Shown here: positions 8,375-17,044 of the stretch, one piece after another
Layout: every line of letters begins with the position of its first letter
Position numbering within the stretch: the stretch's first letter is position 1
Assembly: GCA_965232455.1 (NCBI GenBank)
Contig: OZ246981.1
Location: 4,588,001 to 4,652,000, forward strand
Source of the DNA: JBFGFX01 sp965232455
Lineage (GTDB): Bacteria > Pseudomonadota > Gammaproteobacteria > Steroidobacterales > Woeseiaceae
Reading direction: 5' to 3'
Length of the DNA stretch: 64,000 nt
Notes under the pieces: model-generated
Seen by the model: the letters and a program-made list of their open reading frames with translations, nothing else
Database searches by the model: none
Told to the model about the DNA's origin: nothing
Translations under genes and position numbers: made by a program

Positions 8375-9637
8375 ATGGATAAACGATCGTTCCTGAAAAA
8401 CCTTGGACTGATGAGTCTTGCGGCGCCGCTGAGTTTCGCCAACGTCCGCGCCGCCGTAGCCGGCATCGAGCACCTCAGCCTGGCGCAGGTGGCCGGCGAC
8501 GAGGACTTCTGGAAGAAGGTGCGCGGCGACTACGATCTAAAACCGGACTACATCAATCTGGAGAACGGCTACTACTGCTTCATGCCCCAACACACGATGG
8601 AGCACCTCATCGAGCACATGCGCCACGTGAACTACGAAGGTCCGTACTACATGCGGACGGTGCAGTGGGAAAACAAGAAGAAGGTTGCCGGCAAAGTGGC
8701 GGAGGTCGTGGGCTGCACCGCCGATGAGGTTGCGATAACGCGCAACACGACGGAGTCCCTGGATCTGATCATCGGCGGCATGCGCTGGAACCCTGGCGAC
8801 GAGGCGGTGATGGCGGAGCAGGATTACGGCGCCATGCTCAACCACTTCAAGTTCGTTGCAAAACGTTTCGGCGTCGTCAACAAGATGGTGTCCCTGCCCA
8901 ATCACCCCAGGGACGATGATGAAATCGTCGATCTCTACGCGTCGGCGATAACGGACAAGACCCGGCTGCTGATGGTGTGTCACATGGTCAACATCACCGG
9001 GCAGATACTGCCGATCCGCAAGATTGTCGAGATGGCGCATTCGCGGGGCGTTGAGGTGATGGTGGACGGCGCCCACGCGTTTTCGCACATCGAGTTCGAT
9101 ATGAAAGATCTCGGCTGCGATTATTACGGGGCGAGTCTGCACAAGTGGCTGAGTGCGCCGCTGGGTTCGGGCATGCTGTACGTGAAAAAGGAAAAAATCG
9201 ATACCGTGTGGCCGCTTCTGGCGGCGCGTGAACTCGAGCCCAACGATATCGGCCGGCTCAATCACATCGGCACGCATCCGGTGCACACCGACCTGGCGAT
9301 CCTGGACGCCATCGATTACCAGAACGCCATCGGCCTGGCGCGAAAGGAAGCGCGGCTGAAATATCTGCAGCACTACTGGACCAGCCGGCTGAGAGATCGC
9401 CCGCGCGTCGTCGTGAACACGCCCGCCGAGATGAGCCGGCACGGCGGAATCGGCAACGTCGGTATCGACGGTATCGAACCCGCCGATCTCGCGAAAACCC
9501 TGTTGGACGACTATCGGATTTTTACCGTCGCTATCGATCGTCCGGGCGTCCGGGGCCTGCGTATAACGCCGAATGTGTATACGACGACGAAGGAACTCGA
9601 CGCGCTCGTTTCCGCGATCGGCGAGCTGAGCGCCTGA
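8375..9637 (+). CDS. Class V aminotransferase-fold PLP enzyme (isopenicillin N epimerase-like) with export signal
   Basis: The 420-residue product has a fold-type I PLP enzyme core: an aspartate in VMVDGAHAF that would contact the pyridine nitrogen, and the Schiff-base lysine in ASLHKWLSAPLG. TRNTTESLDLI corresponds to the phosphate-binding loop. Such proteins are grouped with isopenicillin N epimerase and cysteine desulfurases. The N-terminus (DKRSFLKNLGLMSLAAPLSFANVRA) is a Tat-like signal with Lys-Arg instead of Arg-Arg, which suits export of a folded cofactor protein. The ATG at 8375 follows a GGAAG. It sits 25 bp after an exported amidohydrolase. A racemase, lyase or transaminase acting on amino acids is possible; the exact reaction is unknown. 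Confidence 0.83.
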   Translation: MDKRSFLKNLGLMSLAAPLSFANVRAAVAGIEHLSLAQVAGDEDFWKKVRGDYDLKPDYINLENGYYCFMPQHTMEHLIEHMRHVNYEGPYYMRTVQWENKKKVAGKVAEVVGCTADEVAITRNTTESLDLIIGGMRWNPGDEAVMAEQDYGAMLNHFKFVAKRFGVVNKMVSLPNHPRDDDEIVDLYASAITDKTRLLMVCHMVNITGQILPIRKIVEMAHSRGVEVMVDGAHAFSHIEFDMKDLGCDYYGASLHKWLSAPLGSGMLYVKKEKIDTVWPLLAARELEPNDIGRLNHIGTHPVHTDLAILDAIDYQNAIGLARKEARLKYLQHYWTSRLRDRPRVVVNTPAEMSRHGGIGNVGIDGIEPADLAKTLLDDYRIFTVAIDRPGVRGLRITPNVYTTTKELDALVSAIGELSA

Positions 9638-9680
9638 GGACTTCGGAACCGGTCTTGCTCGTGTCGTCGGGCGGGCCGCA

Positions 9681-10940
9681 TCAGAACCGGGCGGGCGAAA
9701 ACCCGGCCGCGTCTATGACGGTTGGCTGCTCCTGCACCATTTCCGCGATGAGTCTGCCGGTACCGGCCGCGAGGCTGATGCCGAGCATGTTGTGCCCCGT
9801 GGCGAGGTAGGCGTTGTTCCGTCGGGGGACGCGGCCGATGATCGGCAGGCTGTCCCAGGTCATTGGCCGCCAGCCATACCAGGTGTCCTGTACGGCGTCC
9901 GTGTAAGGCTCGATCAGATAGGGAACCACGGAGTCCCGAAGCTGTTGAATTCTGTTTGTCGGTATCGACGTGTCGAAGCCGACAAACTCCATCATCGATC
10001 CGAGGCGATATCGATCGGCGAAGGGCGTCACACCGACGTTGTGTTCCGGAAACAGCATCGGGTATTTCGGGCATACACCGGGACGTTTCATCGTTACCGA
10101 ATAACCCTTGCCCGGTTCAACCGGTATGCGGCAGTCGAGGTCGGAGGACAGTCCGGCGCTCCAGGCCCCGGCGGCGAAAACATACCGTTCGGCGCTCATG
10201 GTTCCTTGTGAGGTGTGCAGGCTCTCGATCCGGCCGGATCTGCTTTCAATGGTGCCGAGCGCGCAGTTTTCGACGAACGTTACGCCGCTCTGTTTCAGGC
10301 GCTCCGACCAGGAACGGCCCAGCAGGTCGGGACGAATAAGCCCGTCGTCTTCGTAGTAGAAAGCGCCGGCGAGGCCGGGTTTGATGGCCGGGTCGAAGTC
10401 GGGCAGTTCCGCGCCTTCGATCCGTCTTGCCGACAGTCCGAAGTGCTCATTCAGCAGCCTGTTCTTCTCGGCAAAGTTCCGCATGCCCTCCTTCGTTCGC
10501 AGCACCTGCAGGAGTCCGGACTCCCACCACTCGCTCTCGAGCGTCGTATCCGGGAGTATTCGCCGATACTCTCTCATCGACATATCGAGGATCGCCTTTA
10601 GGTGCATTCCCGCTTCCAGCATTTGCCGGCGGGTACAGCGTCGCGCGAATTGCCACATCCAGTTCCAGAACGCGGGACTGAGCCTCGGCGCGAAGCGAAA
10701 CGCCGACTCGGAATCGAAGAGAGAGCGAACCGCCGTTCCTATCGAACCCGGCTCGGTCAGCGGCAGCACGTGGCTCGGGCAGATATAGCCAAGATTGCCC
10801 TGCGAGCAGGCGCCGGCAATCGTCGACTGATCGATAACCGAAACCTCGAGGCCTGCTTCGTTCAGGTAGTGGGCACAGGCGATACCCACCAATCCGGCGC
10901 CGACGATCACGACGCTCCCGCCGGTGGCCTTGTCTCCCAT
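9681..10940 (-). CDS. FAD-dependent D-amino-acid dehydrogenase (DadA-like)
   Basis: The 419-residue protein has an N-terminal Rossmann dinucleotide fold (VVIVGAGLVGIACAHYL at residues about 10-26, followed by acidic SVIDQ), the DAO domain, and the family's C-terminal TWYGWRPMTWDSLPIIG and TGHNMLG motifs. These match DadA and the hydroxyproline-type D-amino acid dehydrogenases, which oxidise a D-amino or D-imino acid and pass electrons to the respiratory chain. There is no signal peptide, so it acts on the inner face of the membrane. It lies 31 bp downstream of the DUF885 peptidase gene and is probably co-transcribed. With the DapA-like lyase and aldehyde dehydrogenase at 20.3-22.8 kb it could form a D-hydroxyproline oxidation route. 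Confidence 0.87.
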   Translation of the reverse strand: MGDKATGGSVVIVGAGLVGIACAHYLNEAGLEVSVIDQSTIAGACSQGNLGYICPSHVLPLTEPGSIGTAVRSLFDSESAFRFAPRLSPAFWNWMWQFARRCTRRQMLEAGMHLKAILDMSMREYRRILPDTTLESEWWESGLLQVLRTKEGMRNFAEKNRLLNEHFGLSARRIEGAELPDFDPAIKPGLAGAFYYEDDGLIRPDLLGRSWSERLKQSGVTFVENCALGTIESRSGRIESLHTSQGTMSAERYVFAAGAWSAGLSSDLDCRIPVEPGKGYSVTMKRPGVCPKYPMLFPEHNVGVTPFADRYRLGSMMEFVGFDTSIPTNRIQQLRDSVVPYLIEPYTDAVQDTWYGWRPMTWDSLPIIGRVPRRNNAYLATGHNMLGISLAAGTGRLIAEMVQEQPTVIDAAGFSPARF

Positions 10941-10971
10941 GTTCAGGATGTGCCTCCCGGGGAGTTGGCGC

Positions 10972-12756
10972 CTATGGGTCGCCGTAGAATCGCCACTGGC
11001 TCTTGTAGTCCGGCGTCAACGCTTGACCGGTCAGTCTTGCGCGCACCAGTTCCACGGGCAGACGGCCGCCTTGCATGATTGCATCGTGGTACTCACGAGC
11101 GCTCATTTCGCCGGACTCGACCACCTCTTCGTACAGCCGGCGAAACTGCAGGGCGCCAATCATGTAGGCAATCTGATAGAGGGGCGCGTCTCTTGCCGTA
11201 CGCCGCACCTCCGCCTCGGCGTTTGCGCGTTCGTGCCCGACGCGCTCTACCAGGAAGTCGACCGCCTCTTCGGGCGTCCAGTTTCCAAGGTGGTAATTCA
11301 GGGAGAAGATGATTCGCGCCGCGCGGTGCAGCCGCCAGAACAGCATGCCGATCTTGTCGGGGTCGTTTCGCGGGAAGTCCGCGTCCCATAACAGAAACTC
11401 CCAGTAGAGCGCCCAGCCCTCACCCCAGAAGGGTGTCCGGTTCAGCCTTCCGCGATGTGCGTTGAAGCGATTGGACATGAATCCCTGCATATGGTGCCCG
11501 GGCACCAGCTCGTGATGTACCGTGGCGAAATTGAAATGCGGCGTATTGCCCCGCATGCTCATCATCTTGTCTTCGTGCGCCATATCGCTCGTCGGATACG
11601 ATACCCGCGTCACTTCGCCGCCGGTGAAAAACGGATTGACCAGCTGCCGCTCCGGCGTTTGCATTTTGAGGCGCCAGACTTCCCGCGAAAGCCCGGGCAT
11701 CGTTATGTTGTCGAGGTTTTCGATGAAGTTTTCAGAGTAGTCGGCAATGTCGAAAATGCGCCACGGTTTTTCCCCCGGCGGCGGCGCCAGGTTCTTCGTG
11801 TGTTCGAGCGCCGCTAGCCAGTCGTCGCCGAAGCCCATGTCGTTTGCAACGATCCGGAACTGATTTTCGATCCAGGCAAATTCGCGTTCGCCGATCCTGA
11901 TGAGCTCCTCGGCGCTGTAAGGGATCATTTCCATCGCCAGATCGGCGCGCAGTCCCTCGGCAAGAACCGGGTCGCCGATGATGGGCGCCTTCTGTTCCGG
12001 GCTGATGCCGACGAGCTTCTCGTTGATTGCGTTTGCGTAGGACTCGATTGCGGCATCGACCCGGCCGTACGGTTCGGGCACCCAGAAATTGAACATCGGG
12101 TCGTAACCGTTGTAGAACGTGTACCAGTCCGCGACGACGTCCCGCAGGTGGAGCAGCTGGTTAGCGGCACGCCAGGCGACCACCGGCGATACGTCGCTGC
12201 GGCGATCAGCCGCGCTGGCGTCATTCGAGATCAGCGCTTCCGTCAGCTCGCCGATCTCTTCGGCGACCGAGTGCAGCGTGCCGGCTGCGGTGCGCGGATG
12301 GACGCGTTTACGGTCGTGCCGGGCTTCCTGCAGGCGCCTGAGACTGTCGGCAAACGGCAGAAGCGGAGCTATCTGCTCGCCTCGGTCCTCCTCCAGTCGC
12401 AGGGTTTCCAGGTCATAGTCGATGCGGTTGCGCAAAGCGACGTAGTCAATTTGACCTTCGTGATTCAGGTCGTCGAAGGCCAGTTCGCCAAGCCGCTCCC
12501 GCCAGCCGAGGTAGAACTGTGACAGTCGCTCGATCCGCACCGGCGAATACATCACCTCGTAACGTCGCTCAATGGCGGCTTTGTCTTCCAGATAGCGGAC
12601 GACCGCAACCCGGAGTTCGCTTTCGCCGCGTGCGAAAGTGACCAACGTCGACAGTTCCGGAGGATCGTCACCCCAGCCTTCCGGTAGAGCGACGTCGGCA
12701 TTCTGTGCAAGCAGGCTGCAGGGAATCAGCAGGAGTAACAGGCAGGACTTATTCAT
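10972..12756 (-). CDS. Exported DUF885-family metallopeptidase
   Basis: This is a DUF885 protein of about 594 residues. The start at 12756 is supported by GGAGG nine bases upstream and by the signal peptide MNKSCLLLLLIPCSLLAQN; frames reaching 12864 would cross the operator-like site. The family's zinc-site motif HHELVPGHHMQ is present, followed by the second glutamate region in FWGEGWALYWEFL. Members are secreted or periplasmic peptidases. Its promoter is shared divergently with an S10 carboxypeptidase, and the DadA-like gene follows on the same strand, coupling peptide cleavage to amino-acid oxidation. Confidence 0.88.
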   Translation of the reverse strand: MNKSCLLLLLIPCSLLAQNADVALPEGWGDDPPELSTLVTFARGESELRVAVVRYLEDKAAIERRYEVMYSPVRIERLSQFYLGWRERLGELAFDDLNHEGQIDYVALRNRIDYDLETLRLEEDRGEQIAPLLPFADSLRRLQEARHDRKRVHPRTAAGTLHSVAEEIGELTEALISNDASAADRRSDVSPVVAWRAANQLLHLRDVVADWYTFYNGYDPMFNFWVPEPYGRVDAAIESYANAINEKLVGISPEQKAPIIGDPVLAEGLRADLAMEMIPYSAEELIRIGEREFAWIENQFRIVANDMGFGDDWLAALEHTKNLAPPPGEKPWRIFDIADYSENFIENLDNITMPGLSREVWRLKMQTPERQLVNPFFTGGEVTRVSYPTSDMAHEDKMMSMRGNTPHFNFATVHHELVPGHHMQGFMSNRFNAHRGRLNRTPFWGEGWALYWEFLLWDADFPRNDPDKIGMLFWRLHRAARIIFSLNYHLGNWTPEEAVDFLVERVGHERANAEAEVRRTARDAPLYQIAYMIGALQFRRLYEEVVESGEMSAREYHDAIMQGGRLPVELVRARLTGQALTPDYKSQWRFYGDP

Positions 12757-12796
12757 TGACAACGCCCTCCGGGGGCGGCGAGCAGCGAGCGGGATT

Positions 12797-12811
12797 AATA
12801 TATAATATATT
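12797..12811. promoter_or_regulatory. AT-rich near-palindromic operator-like site 3
   Basis: AATATATAATATATT lies midway between the divergent starts of the DUF885 peptidase (12756) and the S10 peptidase (12884). Read on the other strand it matches the site at 20232-20246 at 14 of 15 positions. In a region of about 60 percent GC such a block is unlikely to be background. Confidence 0.55.
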
Positions 12812-12883
12812 TTTTCATGGAATGCTATCCGCGCCGATGCGGCATGGGAGAGCGTGGCGGGCAATGAACGTGGGGGGTTTCAA

Positions 12884-14404
12884 ATGAGGACAGGCCTTTA
12901 TCTAACGTTGTTATCGATGGCTCTTGGCGGCGCGGCGCTGGGTCAGGAGGACGTTGCCGGGGACGAAGCGGTCGCGGAAGAACCGCGGGCGGAGTCGGTG
13001 ACGACGCAGCACAGCGTTCGCATCGACGGTGAGACCGTGCGCTACTCCGCAACCGCCGGATTGGCGCTGATCTACAACGACGAAGAAGAAGCGACCGGCC
13101 AGTACGGATATACCGCGTACATCAAAGACGACGTTTCCGACCGTTCCAAACGACCGATCCTGTTTGCCTACAACGGTGGCCCGGGTTCCGCATCGATCTG
13201 GCTGCACATGGGCGTCCTCGGTCCGCGCCGCATTCCCGTCGTCGACACCGAGGTGACGGGGCCTGCGCCCTTCGGCGCGGTGAACAACGAGTTCAGCATC
13301 CTCGACGTCGCCGACCTCGTGATGATGGATCCGGTGGGAACCGGCTATGCGGTGCCGGTGGGAAAAGGCACGGGTGAGGACTTCTGGGGCGTGGATCCCG
13401 ATATCGCCGCGGCTTCGCAATTCATCGCGCGGTTCATCACCGACAACAATCGCTGGAATTCGCCGAAGTTCGTGCTCGGCGAGAGTTACGGTGGGATCAG
13501 AACCGGCGGCGTTGCGCACAAGCTGCTCGATGAATACTCGATCGGGCTCAACGGCGTGATCCTGGTGTCACCATTTATGGATGTCGCCGCCGCGCGCGAC
13601 CGTTTTGCGATTGACCTGCCGCACGCGCTCTATCTGACGACGTTTGCGGCAACCGCCTGGTACCACAATGCGTTGCCCAATCGACCCGACGAACTGGTGC
13701 CTTTCCTGGAAGAGGTGAAACAATTCGCGCTGGGCGAGTATTCGGCGGCGCTGATGAAAGGCACCGACCTGCCGCCGAATGAGCGCGGCGCCGTGATCAG
13801 GAAGCTTTCGCGATATACGGGCCTCAGCGAGGAATACTGGGATTATTCCAACCTTCGCGTGAACCATTTTCATTTTGTCCAGGAGCTGCTGCGGGACGAG
13901 GACCTGACCGTCGGCCGCGTCGACTCACGTTTCAAGGGGCGTAGCATCGATCGCGTTGGCGCCACCATGCAATACGACCCGTTCAATACCGGCGTCAGCG
14001 CCGCGTTTACCGCCGGCTTCATGCACTACTACACCAATGACCTCGGCTTCCGGCAGACGCGGAAATACAGCGTGTCGGGCGGCGTGGGCCAGGATTGGGA
14101 TTGGCTGCATACCCTGCCAAGCGGTCAGCGGACGCTGATCACCAATACCGCCATCGATCTGGCGACCTCGATGACGCTCTACCCGCACATGAAGGTGCTG
14201 ATTCAACAGGGTTACTTCGATCTCGCCACACCGACGGGTGTACTCGAGTACGTGCTGAGCCACATGGACCTCGACGCGGAACAGCGAGCCAGAATCACCG
14301 TCGAGATGTATGAGGCCGGGCACATGATGTACGTTCATCCGCCGTCGCTGGAAAAATTCAAGGACGACCTGGCGAGGTTCGTGCTGGACAACGATGGACA
14401 GTAG
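12884..14404 (+). CDS. Exported S10-family serine carboxypeptidase
   Basis: The 506-residue enzyme starts at 12884, after a GGGGGG run six bases upstream, and has a signal peptide cleaved near residue 20. The S10 signatures are clear: NGGPGSASIWLHMG (97-110), the nucleophile Ser201 in GESYGG, then GYFDLATP carrying the catalytic Asp and EAGHMMYVHP carrying the catalytic His. S10 enzymes remove C-terminal residues from peptides. The gene is divergent from a DUF885 metallopeptidase and shares an operator-like site with it, so the two likely act on the same extracytoplasmic peptides. Confidence 0.92.
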   Translation: MRTGLYLTLLSMALGGAALGQEDVAGDEAVAEEPRAESVTTQHSVRIDGETVRYSATAGLALIYNDEEEATGQYGYTAYIKDDVSDRSKRPILFAYNGGPGSASIWLHMGVLGPRRIPVVDTEVTGPAPFGAVNNEFSILDVADLVMMDPVGTGYAVPVGKGTGEDFWGVDPDIAAASQFIARFITDNNRWNSPKFVLGESYGGIRTGGVAHKLLDEYSIGLNGVILVSPFMDVAAARDRFAIDLPHALYLTTFAATAWYHNALPNRPDELVPFLEEVKQFALGEYSAALMKGTDLPPNERGAVIRKLSRYTGLSEEYWDYSNLRVNHFHFVQELLRDEDLTVGRVDSRFKGRSIDRVGATMQYDPFNTGVSAAFTAGFMHYYTNDLGFRQTRKYSVSGGVGQDWDWLHTLPSGQRTLITNTAIDLATSMTLYPHMKVLIQQGYFDLATPTGVLEYVLSHMDLDAEQRARITVEMYEAGHMMYVHPPSLEKFKDDLARFVLDNDGQ

Positions 14405-14554
14405 TGTTCGTGAGCGGCGCCACGCACTCTCGAATCGGAACTCGAACGAGTATCGTTGAGATCGCGTAACCCCGTAAGGCCGTTCGGATCGTTTGGACAA
14501 TCAACCAGGGATGCAGCAAAGGCTGTAACCCCGGCATCGATTCGGAAACGAAGA

Positions 14555-15889
14555 ATGTACCCTGCAATTCACTCTATCCGCATTCTGACGGCTATTGTTT
14601 TCGTCGTACAACTGGGAGCCTGCGGGTCAGCGGCTGTTCGGGATGAGATCAGACTAACTCCGGCCGCTGACGGGTATTGGAACGTAGAGTATCGCCTTGC
14701 ACGTCCATCCAGGAGCATCACGCTCGTGCGGACACCGGACGATGCCCGCATTCGTCGATGGCGTCCCGTCTCTCCGGACTTCGAGCTGGTTCAGATCGAC
14801 AAGAAGGACGTAGTGCGTCGAAAAGACGCCGCAGCGTTTTCCGCTGTGAACATTGCCGTTCCGGCAAGCTATGTTCCGCTGCCAAAGGATTACGCCCCAT
14901 TCTCTCCATTCAGCGACGGAGGCCTGCTTGTTCACAGCGGCCGGTTTCAGTCGTGCCCGGCTACAGAGGCAGGCGCGGACTGCGACGGGCCGTGGCTGAT
15001 GAAGATTACGCCCCCCGCCGATGCACATGTGGTTTTGAACGGTGATCTTCACGGCCGATCCGTTCAGTGGCTGGACGCTGATAACGGCACGAATGTCTAT
15101 GTGGGCACCGCGACACCGCTGGAATCGCCGAATTTTGTTGCAATCGTCGATCCGGCGTTGCCAAATCGGATCGCTCGGCTCATGTCGGAGCTACTGCCAT
15201 GGTTAATGGAGCAATACGCTCGGGAATTACCGCCACCGCGAAGCCGCCCGATGTTGTTTGTCTCGTATGACCCTTCATACAGCGAAGGGCGCGGAAATCA
15301 GGGCGGTACGCTTCCAGGTCAGGTGTTCATGCACTTCTATGGACCTGGCTGGGTGGAATCCGAGGCCGCCGGGTTCACCCCGGAAGATACCGCATGGTTC
15401 TTCGCACACGAAGTCGGACATCTGTTTCAACACGACGTCCGCGGTGAACTCGACGCATCCTGGATACACGAGGGAGCCGCCGAGGCGTTCGCCTACCTGA
15501 TACTGGCGTCCTCGGAAACCGTGTCTGAAGAATATCTCTTCCAGCGAAGACAAAGCGCATTCGAGGGCTGTCGCGATGCGCTGCAAAGGGGCTCATTGGT
15601 CACATCGGCGGCCAGGGCTCAATTTTCAGATTATTACGAATGCGGGCTAATCATGTTCCTTGCCATTGATGACGCAATCCGAACGAACAGTTCAGACCGG
15701 GAAGATCTGTTTAGCTTCTGGAGAAGCCTGATTGCCGCTGCGAAAAGCTCGGAACCGTGGCAAAACGACGACTTCCTGGACTACATTCAGCAAGTAATAG
15801 GCGGCCCGCTCACCGAGCGCCTGCGTTCCATAACGAGTGAGCAGCAGGTGGATCCGAGTACCGCGTTGTCCGGTATTGGGCCGATGTGA
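14555..15889 (+). CDS. Lipoprotein with gluzincin (HExxH...E) zinc-peptidase motif
   Basis: The 444-residue product starts at 14555; the longer frame from 14456 would bury the signal. The signal ends in a lipobox (VQLGAC), so it is a lipoprotein. The zinc motif is HEVGHLFQHD, followed 17 residues on by WIHEGAAEAFAY, giving the third ligand of a gluzincin, as in the M1 clan. The N-terminal 200 residues look like a beta-rich domain comparable to the M1/M61 N-domain. I cannot name the family more closely. It follows the S10 peptidase by 150 bp and may have its own promoter. Confidence 0.75.
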   Translation: MYPAIHSIRILTAIVFVVQLGACGSAAVRDEIRLTPAADGYWNVEYRLARPSRSITLVRTPDDARIRRWRPVSPDFELVQIDKKDVVRRKDAAAFSAVNIAVPASYVPLPKDYAPFSPFSDGGLLVHSGRFQSCPATEAGADCDGPWLMKITPPADAHVVLNGDLHGRSVQWLDADNGTNVYVGTATPLESPNFVAIVDPALPNRIARLMSELLPWLMEQYARELPPPRSRPMLFVSYDPSYSEGRGNQGGTLPGQVFMHFYGPGWVESEAAGFTPEDTAWFFAHEVGHLFQHDVRGELDASWIHEGAAEAFAYLILASSETVSEEYLFQRRQSAFEGCRDALQRGSLVTSAARAQFSDYYECGLIMFLAIDDAIRTNSSDREDLFSFWRSLIAAAKSSEPWQNDDFLDYIQQVIGGPLTERLRSITSEQQVDPSTALSGIGPM

Positions 15890-16013
15890 AGCAGGTCGTC
15901 TAGTCTCTCCGATTGACACGACCCAGCCGTCCAGGTGATAAACTTCCGAGTGACGGTTGCCGAACCATGAGTGTCGTAGGCCCCCTTGAGGAATCCGTTG
16001 CTATTCTTGTGCC

Positions 16014-16988
16014 ATGACGAATACACATACCTACGCTTCTTCGTTCGCACTAGCCTGTATTGCCCTGGTTTCTGCCGCCGCCGCGCAGACTGAAAACGAA
16101 CGTCTGATGGTTCTTACGTTCGACGATCTGCCCTACCAAACAATGGGCTACCCGGACACGCTTTGGCGAGGCCGCAGAGTTACGGACGAACTGCTAAGAA
16201 CGCTCGCGAATCATCAAGCCCCTACAACTGCGTTCGTGAATGAGTCGAAACTCTTTGTTAACGATGAGGCTGAGGCTCGCATTAATCTACTGGAGAGGTG
16301 GGTAGAATACGGTGCGGTTCTTGGGAATCATACCTACTCACATTCTGATCTAAATAGTGTCTCAGCCGAAGAATTCGAACAAGAGATTATTGATGGTGAG
16401 CAAATCACGTCACGCTTGATGGCTTCACGGAAGCCGTATCAACGCTTCTTCAGGCATCCATATACCCATACTGGAAATACGGAAGAAAAGAAGGCCAGGA
16501 TAACCGCGTTTCTTGAGGAGCGAGGGTATCTGATAGCACCGTATACAATCGATAGCCAAGACTCGATATTTAATCGCGTCTACCTGGATGCGAAACATTC
16601 AAAAAACGACGAACTGGCAGTTCGAGTTCAGAATGCTTATGTCGACTTCGTGGTTTCTACAACCAAGTTTGCGGAACGAATAAGCGTCGAAATCTTCGGT
16701 GATGAAATTCCGCAAACACTGATCCTGCATGCGAACGACATTAATGCAGATTCGTTAGACGGTTTGCTTGGCCGCCTATCTATGCGCAACTATCGGTTTG
16801 TGAGCCTAAACAATGCAATGCAACATCCCGCTTACAATACGGCTGACACTTTAGTTACCAGTTTCGGCCCTTCGTGGCTTTGGCGATGGAATAAGAGCAT
16901 GAATCTGGATGTAAGCTTTCGGGGTGATCCCGAGCCACCGGAGTGGATTCTGAAGCTGTTCGAGGACTCGAATTTTTCTGCACAGTAG
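16014..16988 (+). CDS. Exported polysaccharide deacetylase (NodB/CE4-like)
   Basis: The 324-residue protein has a signal peptide ending in SAAAA|Q and the CE4 motifs in order: TFDDLP (motif 1, catalytic base and metal Asp), GNHTYSH (motif 2, metal histidines), RHPYTHTG (motif 3) and LILHAND (late histidine). Such enzymes remove acetyl groups from peptidoglycan or other N-acetyl glycans. It has no obvious operon partner. Its base composition is visibly lower in GC than the flanking genes, with many A/T third positions, so it may have been acquired separately. Confidence 0.85.
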   Translation: MTNTHTYASSFALACIALVSAAAAQTENERLMVLTFDDLPYQTMGYPDTLWRGRRVTDELLRTLANHQAPTTAFVNESKLFVNDEAEARINLLERWVEYGAVLGNHTYSHSDLNSVSAEEFEQEIIDGEQITSRLMASRKPYQRFFRHPYTHTGNTEEKKARITAFLEERGYLIAPYTIDSQDSIFNRVYLDAKHSKNDELAVRVQNAYVDFVVSTTKFAERISVEIFGDEIPQTLILHANDINADSLDGLLGRLSMRNYRFVSLNNAMQHPAYNTADTLVTSFGPSWLWRWNKSMNLDVSFRGDPEPPEWILKLFEDSNFSAQ

Positions 16989-17044
16989 TTTCCGTTATTT
17001 CGACGCATACGACTGTCGTCGCGGTCGGATCGGATTCGCTCCAG

